From Rostrohypoxylon terebratum (taxonomy: Eukaryota; Ascomycota; Sordariomycetes; Xylariales; Hypoxylaceae), in NCBI GenBank assembly GCA_022497145.1, contig MU385865.1, positions 186,001 through 250,000 on the forward strand: a stretch of 64,000 bases of DNA. Direction: 5' to 3'. Both the position numbers and the translations under genes were made by a program. This document shows, in pieces, positions 11,886 to 24,695 of the stretch. Within the stretch, counting starts at the first letter, position 1; every line of letters starts with the position of its first letter. A model generated the notes under the pieces. That model was given only the letters and a program-made list of their open reading frames with translations. It was not told the origin of the DNA and did no database searches.

Positions 11886-14800
11886 AGTATTTACTACATA
11901 TTCATGCAGGGTGAGCCAGGGATGTCTGGAGTCCTGGCGATGATCCTGGACTAGCCCGCAAGCTTGTCCCAAGAAGGAAAAAAAGATAATAATCTCCGAT
12001 GCAAAACACTACACCAATGAGCTTCTAAAGTATTCCATCACGCAAGGCACAGTTGACAAGGACCGCCTAGTCTAGCCTAACGTGTTGGTACTATTACTTC
12101 GTACCTACCTAGGTCCTATGTATCATCTCACCGCTGGCCAAAAAATCCCCGACATTTCCAAGGTCGAAGATCAGTTCACTGCCTCAAGACGCCATCGACG
12201 TAGTGCCTACTAGTTGTATGTAGGTAGGTAGCTGAACTTTTGAATCTAACTCCTTAACGCAGGAGTCGTGCGTGAGGCTTGAGCAGAGGAGGAGACCCAT
12301 TTGCCGACGGAGACCATTGCAACATGAGGGAAAGCCGGCTTACACTAATAGTGTAGTGTGAATCCCCCAGGTCCTCTAGGTCGTGTACTATGGTAGCAGC
12401 AGCTACCATAGAATTATCAGGCTTGGTGCTGCTATGACCCAAGGATGAACCATGCGGAAGCCGGCGTTACCCTCTGATTCAGCTTGTCTTCGGTCTACTA
12501 ATACCGGTAGTTTCTACGGGGTCAGAGTCCATATACTCACGGACTGCTATACTACTACTATACTAACACACTGAGATCACTCGATGAATATCTAATAGGT
12601 ACTATGTAGCAAACACCGAAACACGCACGATCCTGCACATACTAATAGTATACTAATAGTATGCATCGAGATTGTATATCCAACATGTTGGTAACATAGA
12701 TATGATCTTGCTGCACAAAACGACTGGAGCATACTCGCTCTTACATATTTGATTACTACACACCAAGCAATCCCGCGATCGTTCGATTCCCGTGCAAGCA
12801 GCGTATGGAAGCATTCTGCGATCTAGCCGGGCAGATTAATCTGGTCAACTTTCTTTATCATCATGTATCAGGGAATATCCCGCGAGCTTCGGATTCACCT
12901 CGCGATCCGGAGGGGCGATATAGCGGCAATAGGTCCACATCTCAGTTCACGACGGCGCGCACCATCGGATTCCGCAGAGTCTCCAGTGTCCCACAAGTTC
13001 GCTGTATGTCTCTCACGAGCCAGACTCCAGAGAAAGCCGTGACATTTGACATACCCCGCGGACAATGCGCTTGAATGCATTTTTTAAGATACTACCCGGA
13101 CTTGGCACCAACAATCTAAGACATCTGCAACAAAGCGTCATAGTCATGAGCACAATAGCCGTTGAAGCGGTTCCCGGCGGTGCTCCGCCGGTTCGTCACG
13201 CTCCTCACCTGAATCAACGAATCAACCCCTTTCAGTCCGAGCCCACCGGGCGGTGCTCTGCGTGCAGCAAGAGTCAAGACGTCAAGACCCTGCGGCGGCG
13301 ATGCTCTCAACCTCAATACTACCTTACTGCGTAGGTGGTGCCCCTGCCTAAGACTTAAATCTCTCGGTCTCTCGGCCTCTCCAGCCTTACTACCTACATA
13401 GTACATAGTAGATCCACATCTAATCTCGCTTTGCCATGACTTCTGCAACGCTAAGGGTTTTCTTAGTCTAGACCATTGCATCAAATCCGGCTACATCTTC
13501 CGTAGTTTAATGGTCTTCTTTGAAACAATTGCTAAGGCATACTAGACACTAATAAACCATGGTAGCTGTTCTAGCGGTAGACTGTAGGGCGCGATGTTGC
13601 TGCGTTTTTACATATGTACCTAGTAACGCTCCTGATGGAAGTAAATATTGACATTGGTAACCAAAACATAGCAACCAAACTAAACAAAACAAAGCAGGAA
13701 AAAAAATTCATAAGCACTAGTTCCACAGCTCGACTCCTTCGAAGACAATTAGTAATTCGTAGCTGTCGAATACTAGGTATTCAGTGATCCTTTCTAATTC
13801 ATTCGGCTTATCTACCAAGAGTAAGCCCGGGACAACGGCTCACCCACACGCTGCCACGTTTCTTTCCATCTACATACATAGTAGTACTCATCCAGTCAAA
13901 TTTCCGAAAGATCCGTCCTCTCTCACACCTACGTAGTTATGTACATAGTATTGACCAGATTTTCGATTAGGGCTGGGCAAGGTTGTTGAGCCTCCGATCC
14001 CTTCCAGCTAAACCCTTCGAACGGGTGGGAGGATAAGATGAAGATGACAAGACTGGAGCGTCTCTGATTGGGTTGTCGCAAACAATTGGATACCGTCACG
14101 GCTCTCTGCTTCTGGCTGCATGTCCATTACACCCATAAGTACATACATACCTATTATCGAGTACTACGTCGTAGGACCACCTAGGACCTTTTCCGGGCAC
14201 ACCCCACCGGCACGCTTCCCCATGTCCGCAGATGCCGTGCAACTCTCCAGGGCTGAAAAAAATCTGATAGATCTAGGAATTTTTAGGAATTTTTTTTTTA
14301 TCTATCTCATGTTTTCAGTAGTACCTTGCAGGAGGAACCGTGTCTGCATAGAGGTCGTTTCAGCTAACTCGCATATACTACATAATGCCGTAGCCTGCGC
14401 TTCGCTGTCCAGTTTCGCAGCTACGGTGGCATTGCGAGCGAAGTGAAGTTCGCAGCGCCAGTGTAGCCATTGTGCCGCCACTGTCAGGCTATCTTTACCG
14501 CGTCTACATATACGGCGTATGCGCCCCCTATTCTTCAGGGAGTTTAGCGGTGCGCACAATTATAAGAACAGGACTAAGAGGCAGGTATTCTATGTTCAAC
14601 ATCGTATAGGTATTCCTCCATACGATTGAATTGCCAACGCACTCAGTCAGTCGTACCTGACGCATACGATGCATTCGAAACTTCTCGTATTATTATGGAA
14701 ATGAAGTCGATATGCCTTTTGACGAGAATTGTTCCTCCTATGCCTCCAGAGAGGGCTGTCAGTAAGCAGGTAGGGTAACATTGCTAACAAATATGACATG

Positions 14801-17419
14801 ATCGGCTCACGGTAGATCTGGTTCGTAACTGCGGATCATCAAACCAATGCTACTGTAAAATTCTCAACAAGCATACCCTAAGTTTCATACTCGAACCATC
14901 ATTGCGCTCCGCGAATCATTCGCTAGCCTTCACGATCAGGACTTCGCGAAGGATCGGAAAGGGAAAAAATGGTTCCCAAACGTACAGCAGCGTACAGCAA
15001 GTTAGTATCCTTGAATCTTTAGCTATCCTATCGGAATAGCTTGCGCTTGAGACACAGATTCAAAGTTGTGCAAGTCGATATGACGAACGTAATAATTGCT
15101 CGGCGTCAGCTCGGTGGTGGGCTGTCTCTTCGTTCGTCCCTCGTTAAGTCATTGCAGAGCCTTACTCTCCTCGTGTACTACCTAGCTTACACCTACCTAG
15201 CTATCTGGATGGATGGATGAATACAATTGTGCGGGAGCGATTACTACTTGATCTCTGGTTGGTAGTCTCTGTACCATCATGTGTAGTTGATCGGGCTATC
15301 TGGGATGTTATCTGTAACTCCCTTGCTTTCCCCTTTCATGTAACGAAAGACACGAGCATGAGATCGTATTTTGCTCTGTCGGAGTTAAACCCAACCGCTC
15401 CTCGGACTTATTAGTACTATCACTAGGTACCCAGCCCTGAGTCAACTGACTGCTGTTGTGTTTGAGATGTCAGAGAAGCATTCAAATGACTTGCATAGCA
15501 CTCAGCCGTCCCCACGGACCTCGTTGAATATAGCTCCTAGGAAGTAGAAGAGGCTATTCTATTTTGACAAGACATCGGTGCAGAATGTTAAAAAGTTGTT
15601 AGGTGGGTGATTAGCACAACGGGTAAGGATCTAGAGACATTTGCCCTTACGTACTTGGAAACTCGTGGCTTGGTGTCTTAGATTCAGGCGGGTGGGCAGT
15701 CTCAGCCACCTTCGTAAGAGGTAGGTACTCTTCCATTCCACGCTGTGACCTGTATTGATCGAACGCAGGGAGTCTATCCTCTTCTATTCCTTAAGTGAGT
15801 GATTGTACAAAAACCAGCCAGAGACGTCGCATTTTTCGACAAACCGCTATGTTTCTTAATAATTCCGTTAAAGATCTTTTCGTTCTCTCCATACGAATGA
15901 GGCGCTATCAGAGAGATTTCAGGGGCTCGTATGTTTTCGAATTAACTGATTGTATACCCAGATTCCTCAAAAGTTCGAGGCCTATACGAATTTCTCTCAA
16001 ACCCTTACCTAGATTGTGAGCTGTACTAAGTCTATGAGCTCCTAGATTCGCCTCTTGTGTAACATTCTAGCGTCCTCTCCGAATGCTTGATGCTGAAAGT
16101 TTTATAATACGAAGTACTTCATATAATGCTTTACCATTCCTATATCCGATAAGTCGTGCGTCTGACGTGTCTATAGCTCTTAGGGTAGTATCACGTCTCG
16201 TGTACGTTAACAATATCGTCATCATCATATAAGGTCGGCTTGAGGAGGCCTATAGACTCGTGCCAGTCAAGAGACGGTGTGGAAGAATACGAGTGAGGCT
16301 CAGCATGTCGTGTCTGATTGTGAAACTACGCACCAATATACTAACAAGGGGGGTAGTTACATATCAACCAATCTCCTTGAGTTGAGATTTGGATGTGATG
16401 ACTACAATTGCAAATTCCTAGTTTATCACACTTGGAAACGTATGCATGCCACCTACCAAGAAGAAGGATACGAAGAATATATCATGCACCTAATCAAACC
16501 AGAATTAAGACTCTGAGCTAAGGTGTCTGGGGAGGGACGTCAACTGTGTGACCCTCCCATCGTTCGGTACAGGAGAAACTAGTATAAGGAAATCAATCAT
16601 GGGATACTCTAACTTGTTGATATTGACTTTGAAGGTATCAACTAGACAACTCGTCTAACCAAGCTTGACTATATAATGTCGAGAGTTGACTGTATGCATC
16701 GCACATTGGTCTAGGTAAGAGACGATATAAACGATCCCCTTCGAAAGAGCAACACAAATCACCATAACTACCTAAGCAAGGTATGATATCACAGGTCATT
16801 GTATCACAGGTCATTGATAAGTAGAACATATGAAGATTCAAGAGAATGACTCCTATATGAAAGCATCGTTCGTGAAAATTACCATGGTTGCGGTGAGTGA
16901 CGATATAGGGGCTCTTCTGACATTATCTAATACCGCCATTTTCTATTCGTCCGATTCCCCTCCACTCACGGGTCGTTCCCACGTGGCAATATACTATCCT
17001 GAGTATCGATATGCCTATATGCCTATACCTATATATATTCCCCTCTCCTAATTATGATATGACCTTTATCGCCAAAGCCGTGGTATCCGCCAAGCAGGTC
17101 GCATGCATTGCCGCAGGCGCATATGCTTGATATCACCTACCATCGCTGCTACACAACATTCTATCATACTGGTTATTGGGAAGCTCGGCGTTGCATTGTC
17201 ACTCTGGGAGAGCACCTAATATAGATACCTACATCTTGGACCCCCACACTATCTCGACGGGGCGAGCGATATACTTACCGTATGTACATGACGAAAAAGA
17301 AGTTGTTTTAACGTACGACAATTCGTAAGTATATAGGTGTTAAATGGGCGAAGGCTGGTTATCGGCAGCGATGTCGGGAATGTTGCCAAGTGGATACCCG
17401 GGTCGAGGCGATTTTGGAG

Positions 17420-17451
17420 ATATCACGATATCACGATATCGCGATATCGCG
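17420..17451. repeat. Four tandem ATATCRCG octamers, palindromic
   Basis: Two copies of ATATCACG are followed by two of ATATCGCG with no gap. The right half is self-complementary (CGATATCG). The block lies about 730 bp upstream of the GABA aminotransferase start codon. Confidence 0.9.
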
Positions 17452-17582
17452 TGTACTTTCCGAATTCTGCAATTGCTAATTCGAGCTTCACCTGGAACCG
17501 GGTCGCTGGTGCCTCGGTGAGGGGTCCGGGCCTTCGATCATTGCGGTTTACTGCGGGGCGGCCGTGAAGAGCGCAGCAAGGT

Positions 17583-17610
17583 GCTTAGGTTAGCTTAGGT
17601 TAGCTTAGGT
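17583..17610. repeat. GCTTAGGTTA tandem repeat, 2.8 copies
   Basis: A 10-bp unit, GCTTAGGTTA, is repeated twice in full and once without its last two bases. It is about 570 bp upstream of the GABA aminotransferase start and 130 bp from the ATATCRCG block. Confidence 0.85.
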
Positions 17611-17701
17611 GCTAGAGCAGGTAAGGTACGGGTAGCGCGCCATTACGTAAAGAGCCTTGCCCGAATATCGCTGACGTACTACGTCGTTAGTTGGTCTCTC
17701 A

Positions 17702-17706
17702 CCAAT
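17702..17706 (+). promoter_or_regulatory. CCAAT box candidate in the GABA aminotransferase promoter
   Basis: A CCAAT pentamer in the context ACCAATGAGAG lies about 475 bp upstream of the start codon. The CCAAT-binding complex acts at such sites in filamentous fungi, but a pentamer alone is weak evidence. Confidence 0.3.
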
Positions 17707-18178
17707 GAGAGTTACGAGTCAGGACCCCGCAAAAGCTTGGTCTGTTAGGAGCCGACTAACAGGCAGCTACTAAGTATGTAGGACCTACATAGGTCCGCTC
17801 TCGTCCGGTCCCCCCGCTATGAATGATAAGGTCGATAAACGATAAACCTTCCCAGGTTCCCTTTATTACCCTTATTATTCCCATTATTCCTCAAAGTTCC
17901 GATCTTTTTAGTCATTTAGTTTCCTTAAGTTCCTTTTAAAACCTCCATTTCTCCTGTCGACGTAGAAATTCTCTCAAAAAGAAGTGGAATAGAATCCATA
18001 CCTCTTCACTCGTGGATCCCTCTAACCTCCTTAAAGCCCCCTTACAGCCAATTAGCTACCGGTTGCCCGCCAACGTGATTCCGGGCTGACTGACACTCGC
18101 CGGTGGCTAACAGCGAAAGCCCGCATTTCTAGACGCAATAGAGTCGATAGACGCTGTAAAACGCGAGTAGATAAAAGG

Positions 18179-19755
18179 ATGGCTGCCCTTCGTCATGGAT
18201 CCGCTCTCCGGCATCTTTCTGCCGTCTCAAAACCCGTCGTCTCTCGAACTCTAACCCGCCAATTCACTGTATCGAGCACAAGGATGGTCTCTTCCTTTGT
18301 CCCCGGCGAGCCTGAGGCTCCTATAGTAAAGACGGACATTCCCGGTCCGGCTTGCAAGAAGTACATCTCCAAGCTAGACAAGGTCTTCGACACTCGAAGC
18401 TTGAACATGCTTGCTGATTACACCAAGAGCATCGGAAACTATATCGTCGATCCTGATGGAAATGCTCTGCTAGACGTGTAAGTTTTTTTTTTCCATGCAG
18501 AGGGGTTGTTATTTTGTACCCCAAATGTGGAAACTAACCCCTCTCAAGGTATGCCCAAATTGCCTCGATACCCGTCGGATACAACAACCCGGTTCTGCGG
18601 AAAGCTGCCGAGAGCCCTGAAATGATCACGGCGCTCATCAACAGACCTGCTTTGGGCAACTTCCCCTCACATGACTGGGCCGACATTTTGGAGACCGGTA
18701 TCCTCAAGGTAGCTCCTAAGGGACTTAACCAAGTTTTCACGGGAATGGCTGGATCGGATGCGAATGAGACAGCTTTCAAAGCTGCATTTATGTGGCGACG
18801 ACAGCGTGACCGTGGTGGTCCCAATGTCGAATTCACACAGGAGGAGCTGGACTCTTCTATGGTGAACAAGACACCCGGTGCCTCGGACCTTTCTATCCTG
18901 TCCTTCAAGACTGCCTTCCATGGTCGTCTCTTCGGTACTCTCTCGACAACTCGATCGAAGCCTATCCACAAGTTGGATATCCCTGCCTTCGACTGGCCCC
19001 ACGCCACTTTCCCCCAGCTTAAGTACCCTCTCGAGGAACACGCCGAGGAGAATGCTAAGGCTGAGGAGGCCTCTCTCAAAGAGGTTGAGCATCTCATCCT
19101 AAACTACCACGTCCCCCCTGCTGCCGTCATCGTCGAGCCTATCCAATCCGAAGGCGGTGATAACCACGCCTCTCCTGCATTTTTCCAGGGCCTGCGAGCC
19201 ATAACCAAGAAGCACGGCGTCCTTCTCATCGTCGACGAGGTCCAGACTGGTGTCGGCGCTACTGGCAAGTTCTGGGCTCACGATCACTGGAACCTCCAAG
19301 ATCCTCCCGACATGGTGACATTCAGCAAGAAAGCACAGACGGCAGGCTACTACTACGGCGACCCATCGCTGCGCCCCAACAAGCCGTACCGCCAATTCAA
19401 CACCTGGATGGGCGACCCAGCCCGTGCGATCCTCTTCCGGGCCATCATCGACGAGATCGAGAAGAACAAGCTGGTGGAGAACACGGCCAAGGTCGGCAAT
19501 TACCTGTACTCGCAGCTAGCAGCTCTCGCCAAGAAGTACCCCGGCCAGTTCGAAAACCTGCGCGGCAAGGGCCAGGGCACCTTCATCGCCTTCGACAACC
19601 CGAACCGCGACGAGTTCCTCAAGAAGGCAAAGAAGTTCGGCATCAACATCGGCGGCTCCGGCGAGCGCGCCGTCCGTCTACGCCCCATGCTCATCTTCGA
19701 GAAGTCGCACGCCGACATCCTGCTCGCCGCCCTCGAGAAGATCGTCTCCAGCTGA
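18179..19755 (+). CDS. gatA: 4-aminobutyrate (GABA) aminotransferase, PLP enzyme
   Basis: The enzyme moves the amino group of GABA to 2-oxoglutarate, giving succinate semialdehyde and glutamate, and lets the fungus use GABA as nitrogen source and feed the GABA shunt. CDS is join(18179..18477,18549..19755), 501 residues. The intron 18478-18548 (71 nt) has a CTAAC branch. The first 40 residues are basic and hydroxylated with no acidic residue (HGSALRHLSAVSKPVVSR), which looks like a mitochondrial presequence; yeast Uga1 is cytosolic, so location is inferred. Class III aminotransferase motifs are clear: GMAGSDANETAFKAAF, FHGRLFGTLSTTRSKPIHK, VEPIQSEGGD, LLIVDEVQTGVGATG with the cofactor Asp, and FSKK at about 358-361, where one Lys forms the Schiff base. 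The C-terminal RLRPMLIF motif is also present. Length and motif order are full. It is convergent with set2. Confidence 0.96.
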
Positions 19756-21697
19756 ATTTTGTGGCGGATTTACTTGGAAAGGTAGAAGATTTCATGACGT
19801 AGGATATGATAGGATGGGATAGGTAATCTGTTTATTTTTGGTATGAGAGTTTGGATACATCAGGCATTTACGATCGGCAACATGGGTAGCTAAAGCGCTA
19901 ATTGGCACGAAATCGCACGAAAGGGGAGAGGAAGCAGCAGCAAGCAGCAGCAGCGGCGGCGGAACTTTTGAAATCGGCTCCATGGATCCTTGGCACGTTC
20001 GGGGTAAGCGGGTAAGGGCGATGAGGGGAAAGGCGGAAAGTGAAAGCGTGATGAAGAAAGCGGCGCATGAAGAAAAAGAAAAAAAAAGCCACGACGGAGA
20101 GGAAAAGGGAAAAAAGATCCATACCTACAACTAATCGATCTCGTTCCCGATCAACCCAAGCTTTTGATTTTTTTCCCCCTTCCCCTTACTATCTTCCCAT
20201 ACATACATACATACATCATCTTCTCGTCGTTGCAGTTTGCGTAGAAAACGAAACCGGGCGGCAAATACGTGCATTTGATCCGGGATACCACTTAATTATC
20301 CGATACGCTCGGGAAGGGTGAGCCACGCGAGGGATGCGGACGGGATTGCGAATTGCAAATCGCTACCCTGACCTACCTACGTGACGTACGTATGTACCAT
20401 GTACCATGTATGTACTTGAGAGAGTGGAGCGGAAAGCAATTAAACGATTCATAATTTCATAGAAGTACCACGGTAGCAAGCACATGCTGAATTGGGAGTC
20501 TACATTGGTATCATCAAGGCGGTCCCGTCGGAGGTCAAGTCAAGTCAAGTCAATCAACAATTCACTTAGGTCAAGTCACAAATTCCGTGAATATGTACGG
20601 CGAAGTAGGTACCTGAGGTAAGATCAAAAAAGGGCTTTTTCTCGTAAGAAAACAAAAGCCCCCTTTCAATTCGTTCTCTTCCTCTCTTTTCTGCTAGGTT
20701 ATTGACTTGATGATTGGTGTGATCATCGGCGGGTTTATGTACTGGGCCACGAAACGCCCCTTAGGTTGTTTTTTTATAGCACAGGGAAAAAAAACGACGA
20801 CAATTCCTCCGGCTAACTTTTTGTTCGTTCCTCAATTTCCACACTACCAACCCAACCCCTTCTTTATTTTTTTCGCACGCCCGATCATGCACCTCGCGGG
20901 GCTGTTGTGAGGGAGCCCGCTTATCATACCGGTTTCCCTCTTGGTGTGTTATACGGTCGGTGTATGTAGATCGCATCGCATCGCATGGAACGCGTATATA
21001 CTGTGTTCGGACATAGCGAAAGCCCTCTCTGGTGGGAGTAAAAAAAGTAAAAGGGTTGGGATGTGCGAAAAATAGTAAAAAATCATAGCAGTACTACACC
21101 CCCGTCTCTCCATTCTCCGGGAAACATGCACCTATTAATCATCCGCGTTTGTTCCAAGTTATGCCACCTCATTTCACAAACGGTGGTCCCCTCCCCCCTT
21201 GTTACTCCGTTACCGGTTGACGATGGATATGTGTGTGGATGGGTCGAATGCAGTCAAGACTCAAAGATCAAATCGAATGTCCTTTACCGAAACGCCACCA
21301 ATGTGAAGAACCCCTTAGGACCGTTTAAAAAAATCAACCCCCCCTTATGTCCGGGAAAATGCAATCAAAGTTATAGTCGAAGACCTTTATATAGTGTGTA
21401 AAAACCGTCAAAAACCCGCCCCGAAAATGGATTAAAAGAGGAACTGGTACGCAAAAAGTGAATCTAATAGACATGGAAGAGTCCTTAACGCGAATCGCCT
21501 TCGTAATTATCGCCAATGTTGACATGGGTCGTATTAAAATAGAGGGTTCGCTATGGATGATGATGTCGCCCTTTAGGTGATTTAATTGTGAGGCTTTACC
21601 TCTGTTAGAGTGGGGTTTACTGGCCAAGACCTCGGACCTGGCAGCCCTGGCACGGCACTCTGGCACTCTGGCACTCTGGCACTACGCCTGTACATGC
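19756..21697. other. Convergent 3' spacer between GABA aminotransferase and set2
   Basis: No gene is supportable in this 1.9-kb stretch. It contains A-rich and T-rich runs near 20067-20180, a short AAGTC repeat at about 20536-20552, CATA repeats near 20200, and the CACTCTGG minisatellite next to the set2 stop. Confidence 0.45.
21656..21682. repeat. CACTCTGG minisatellite, three copies, in the set2 3' end
   Basis: Three exact CACTCTGG units occupy 21656-21679 followed by CAC. The array lies within 45 nt of the set2 stop codon, so it is probably transcribed in the 3' UTR. Confidence 0.85.
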
Positions 21698-24695
21698 TTA
21701 GTGGCTCATAACCTCGTGTTTCCTAGTGCTATGCTGAATAGCGGCACTTTCCCCTTCAGCTGGATCTAGTCCACCACCTGACTTCTCTTGAGCTCGAGAG
21801 ACTCGGTCATTGATGTGGTGGTGAAGTCCATTCGCCATCTTACCACTTTTGTCCTGTTCTTGTTCTCGTTCTCGTTCGAAGTCGAGCATGTTAAGCTCGT
21901 TCTCTCGTTCAAGAGCTGCCTCTTCTTCTCGTAGCTTCTGTCGTTCTGCTTCGGCAGCCATGCGCTGCTCCTCATCCTCATCTTCTTCTTCATGCAGTAA
22001 GTCATGGTTATGTCCGTCGTGTGCCTTGTCATGTTCAGTCACCATGTCTAATGTAGCCTCGTCGTCCATGGGCGGAGGCGGAGGAGGCGGGGGACTTGGA
22101 AAATCAGCTTCCTCCTCCTTCAGGCGCTTCATCGAAGGCGTTTCGGATGGCGTCACACTAGGAGAACCCGCTGCATCATCTTCGCGCTTGCGCTTTCGGT
22201 CAAGGCTGTTAGGCGTTGAACCTGCCTCGTCATCTGTCATCACAATGTCCTCATCTTTAACAGTTGGCGCTACAACGGAGTCGGCGCTATCGCCGGATCG
22301 TACTACGTCGCGCGCATGATTAGCGCGTTCGGCCTTCTTCTTTTCGTGTGCCTTGTACTTTTCCACAGCGCGGTCAAAGAAATCGTTAACAAATTTTTTG
22401 ACTTTCTTCTCTTGCTTCTCGGTAATCGATGTTGGATCCTCAACACGGTTGTTCTTGTAGTCTGATGCAACTAGCTTCTTATTGACATCCTTGGCGAACT
22501 TCTTGAGGTCCTCCCTGGGGAGCTTGTGACGAAATTTATCCATGACATATTTTACATGGGGGAACAGCTATGACGGAGTTAGCAATTGTGTGTAATATTG
22601 GTAATGAGTATTCTGCATACCGTGTTCTCGTAAATTTTCATCTGCTTCTCAATAGGCAGAGACCGCCATTTCTCCTTCTTGGGTTCCTGGGTAGGCGTAC
22701 TCGTCTGCGGTGTTTGCGATGCTGATCGTCTAGGCGCGTTTTCCGATCTAACTGCGGAATCAATGATGTCTTGCAACGTCTTCTGTCGCTGCTCTGCAGC
22801 GGATGGCCCCCTTGCTTGCGATTGGGTTGGCTCGGGTGGCGCAGTCGGCTTTTGCCATGTTGTGATGCCGGTACGCGTGTAGTAGTACAAGTTTCCACGC
22901 TTATCGGTGGCTGCAAACCAGCCAGGTGGGAGGTTTGTGACCTGAGGTCGGCGGAAGCGTTGATTATTGAAATAATTTTGGTTTCGTTGAGGAACATTGC
23001 TTCGTGGTCCCTTGGGGATATTCTCCGGAAGGGTAAATGTATTCTTAGTGGGTGTTTCCTCGAGACGAACCCCGCGACGCTCCTCGAAGGAATTAACGGG
23101 CTGTGCGCTCGGTGTTGACTGAGCATTCGGGTCCATCTTCTTTCGGGGAATTCGATACGCTATCTCCAGTTTACTCCATTCGTCTAGCAATCGTGTGGCT
23201 TCCGACGCAACACTCTCATGATCTGAGTTTGTGAGCGACTGAATAGTCGATTCAATCTTCGAGTCTGAAATCTTGTTCTTGGTCAATCGAGGAAACTTGT
23301 AGAGAATGTCGAGTATCTGAAGGGTGACATTATTGTCATCTAGGAACGTGTTGAGCGCGGTCTTGAGGATTTGATATCCGTGCATCTGCACAACACGGTT
23401 GCGCACTCGATCATCGTCGCTAAGCTGTATGCGCTCGAGAAGTTTGACTGCAATCCATTTCTCTTTACACTGCATAAGTGTGGCCATGACCTTAGTGACG
23501 TCCTTCTCATCCAGGCCGCGAGTTTGTACGCTGTTAACATACTCCTCGTCATCCTCTGTAATCTTCTTCTTACGTGGTTTCTTCGCGACAACGGTATCCC
23601 AACCATCGGCATCGTCAATGCCCAGAGCTTCGATGGTTGCATCGGATAGTTTGGTCGCCCGCTCGGTTTGGGTCTTACCTCCGATGAATCCAATGCAGTT
23701 TGGTTCCCCGCAGTAGCAGGGTTGGGGATCAGCTCCGTACCTATCGACGTTGTAATTGAAGACCAATTCCTCGCCAGGTTGAACTTTTCTCGAGGCGAAA
23801 ATACCCATGCGAAGTTTGTTGCCTACAACCCATTTATCCACGTAGCAGTTCGGGTTACATGAGTGGTTGCAAAAGCGACCAAGATTACCCTTCTTAGTCG
23901 CATCTACAAACTCGTTCTTGGTTAGTGACATAAAATAGAAGTGGCGAATGCCTTCCTTGTCGTATTGGATTGTTCTCCGTCGGAAAGTGGGCTCGTTGAT
24001 AACCTCTCCAATGTATTCGAAAATGAAATCATTAGCTTCAAGAGTGGTGTTAGCTCGGAGACCGAACCCTTTCTTCTCGGTTTGGATAACCGAAACATCG
24101 GCATATTGCTTGCGCTGGAAACGTTGATTTTGGCAACCATCGCCGCAATTGCAGTCGCCATCGACGCACTCCATTTTTGTCGCTCGGTTGATACAGTCCG
24201 AATCATCACCGCAGGCATGGTTCATGCCGTCGCCTGAAACATGCCTGTTAGCTCCCCATAACATAACCCCTATGTATGCATTAGTGAGGATGGGGAATAC
24301 ATACGCCATTCTTCGCTGCAATCGCAATCCAGCGCGTCGTGATCTGTCGAACCAAGTGCCTTAGAGCCGTAGAGACAATCCGGAATGACTTGGAAATGGC
24401 GATAGGATTCCGTGGTGACATCGGGCAAATCATCGAATAGTTGAACAGAGCGGGATGTTATCTTATGGGTTACTTTGCGTGTAATTTTCGGGGGGTGTCC
24501 GTCAGGGGTAGAGGCACTATCACTGCGCGCCTTCTGTTCGTCGGGCGATATGCTTCTTGACCTAGATCCTTTGCTAGCGTTTGGCGATGACGCGGTACTT
24601 TCGCTCTCTTTCTGGACTGTGACATTCCGCGACGCGGGCGTGATATGGACGGCAACACCCTCCGAACCGTCTTTCAGACGGTCCTCGTCCTCCAT
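21698..24695 (-). CDS. set2: Set2 histone H3 lysine-36 methyltransferase
   Basis: Set2 travels with elongating RNA polymerase II and methylates H3K36, which keeps transcribed chromatin deacetylated. CDS is complement(join(21698..22567,22621..24233,24305..24695)), 957 residues. Introns are 24234-24304 (71 nt, GCTAAC branch) and 22568-22620 (53 nt). After a disordered N-terminus with Ser/Lys-rich segments, the AWS domain covers about 120-170, with Cys pairs in DCDCSEEW, CGDDSDC and CNCGDGC. The SET domain follows, about 172-295: GFGLRA, EYIGEV, and the catalytic NHSCNPNC at 253-260, then VFNYNVDRYG. Post-SET is PCYCGEPNCIG at 302-312. A WW domain (PPGWFAATDKRGNLYYY) is at about 565-595. The SRI domain, which binds the phosphorylated polymerase tail, is about 648-745 and is split by intron 2. 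The tail is charged, with an eight-Pro run and a histidine-rich patch. No catalytic residue is missing. The 4.8-kb upstream spacer is shared with the AT-hook gene. Confidence 0.98.

Larger units (their letters stand above)
9033..18178. other. 9.1-kb gene-poor spacer
   Basis: I find no supportable gene here. Open frames are short and overlap on both strands. It contains the promoter of the membrane-protein gene at its left end and that of the GABA aminotransferase at its right end. Between them are many copies of TACCTA, CCTAGG and TACATAGTA-type words, a perfect hairpin at 11863-11885, an 11-bp-period repeat at 10100-10130, and two small repeats near 17420 and 17583. Two frames of 74 and 79 codons at 15795-16019 and 16277-16516 are the least implausible but have no recognisable motif. 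Confidence 0.5.

Noticed and set aside
17583..17610. TTAGGTTAG words as possible interstitial telomere repeat
   Set aside because: The unit is ten bases with GC, not the fungal TTAGGG hexamer.
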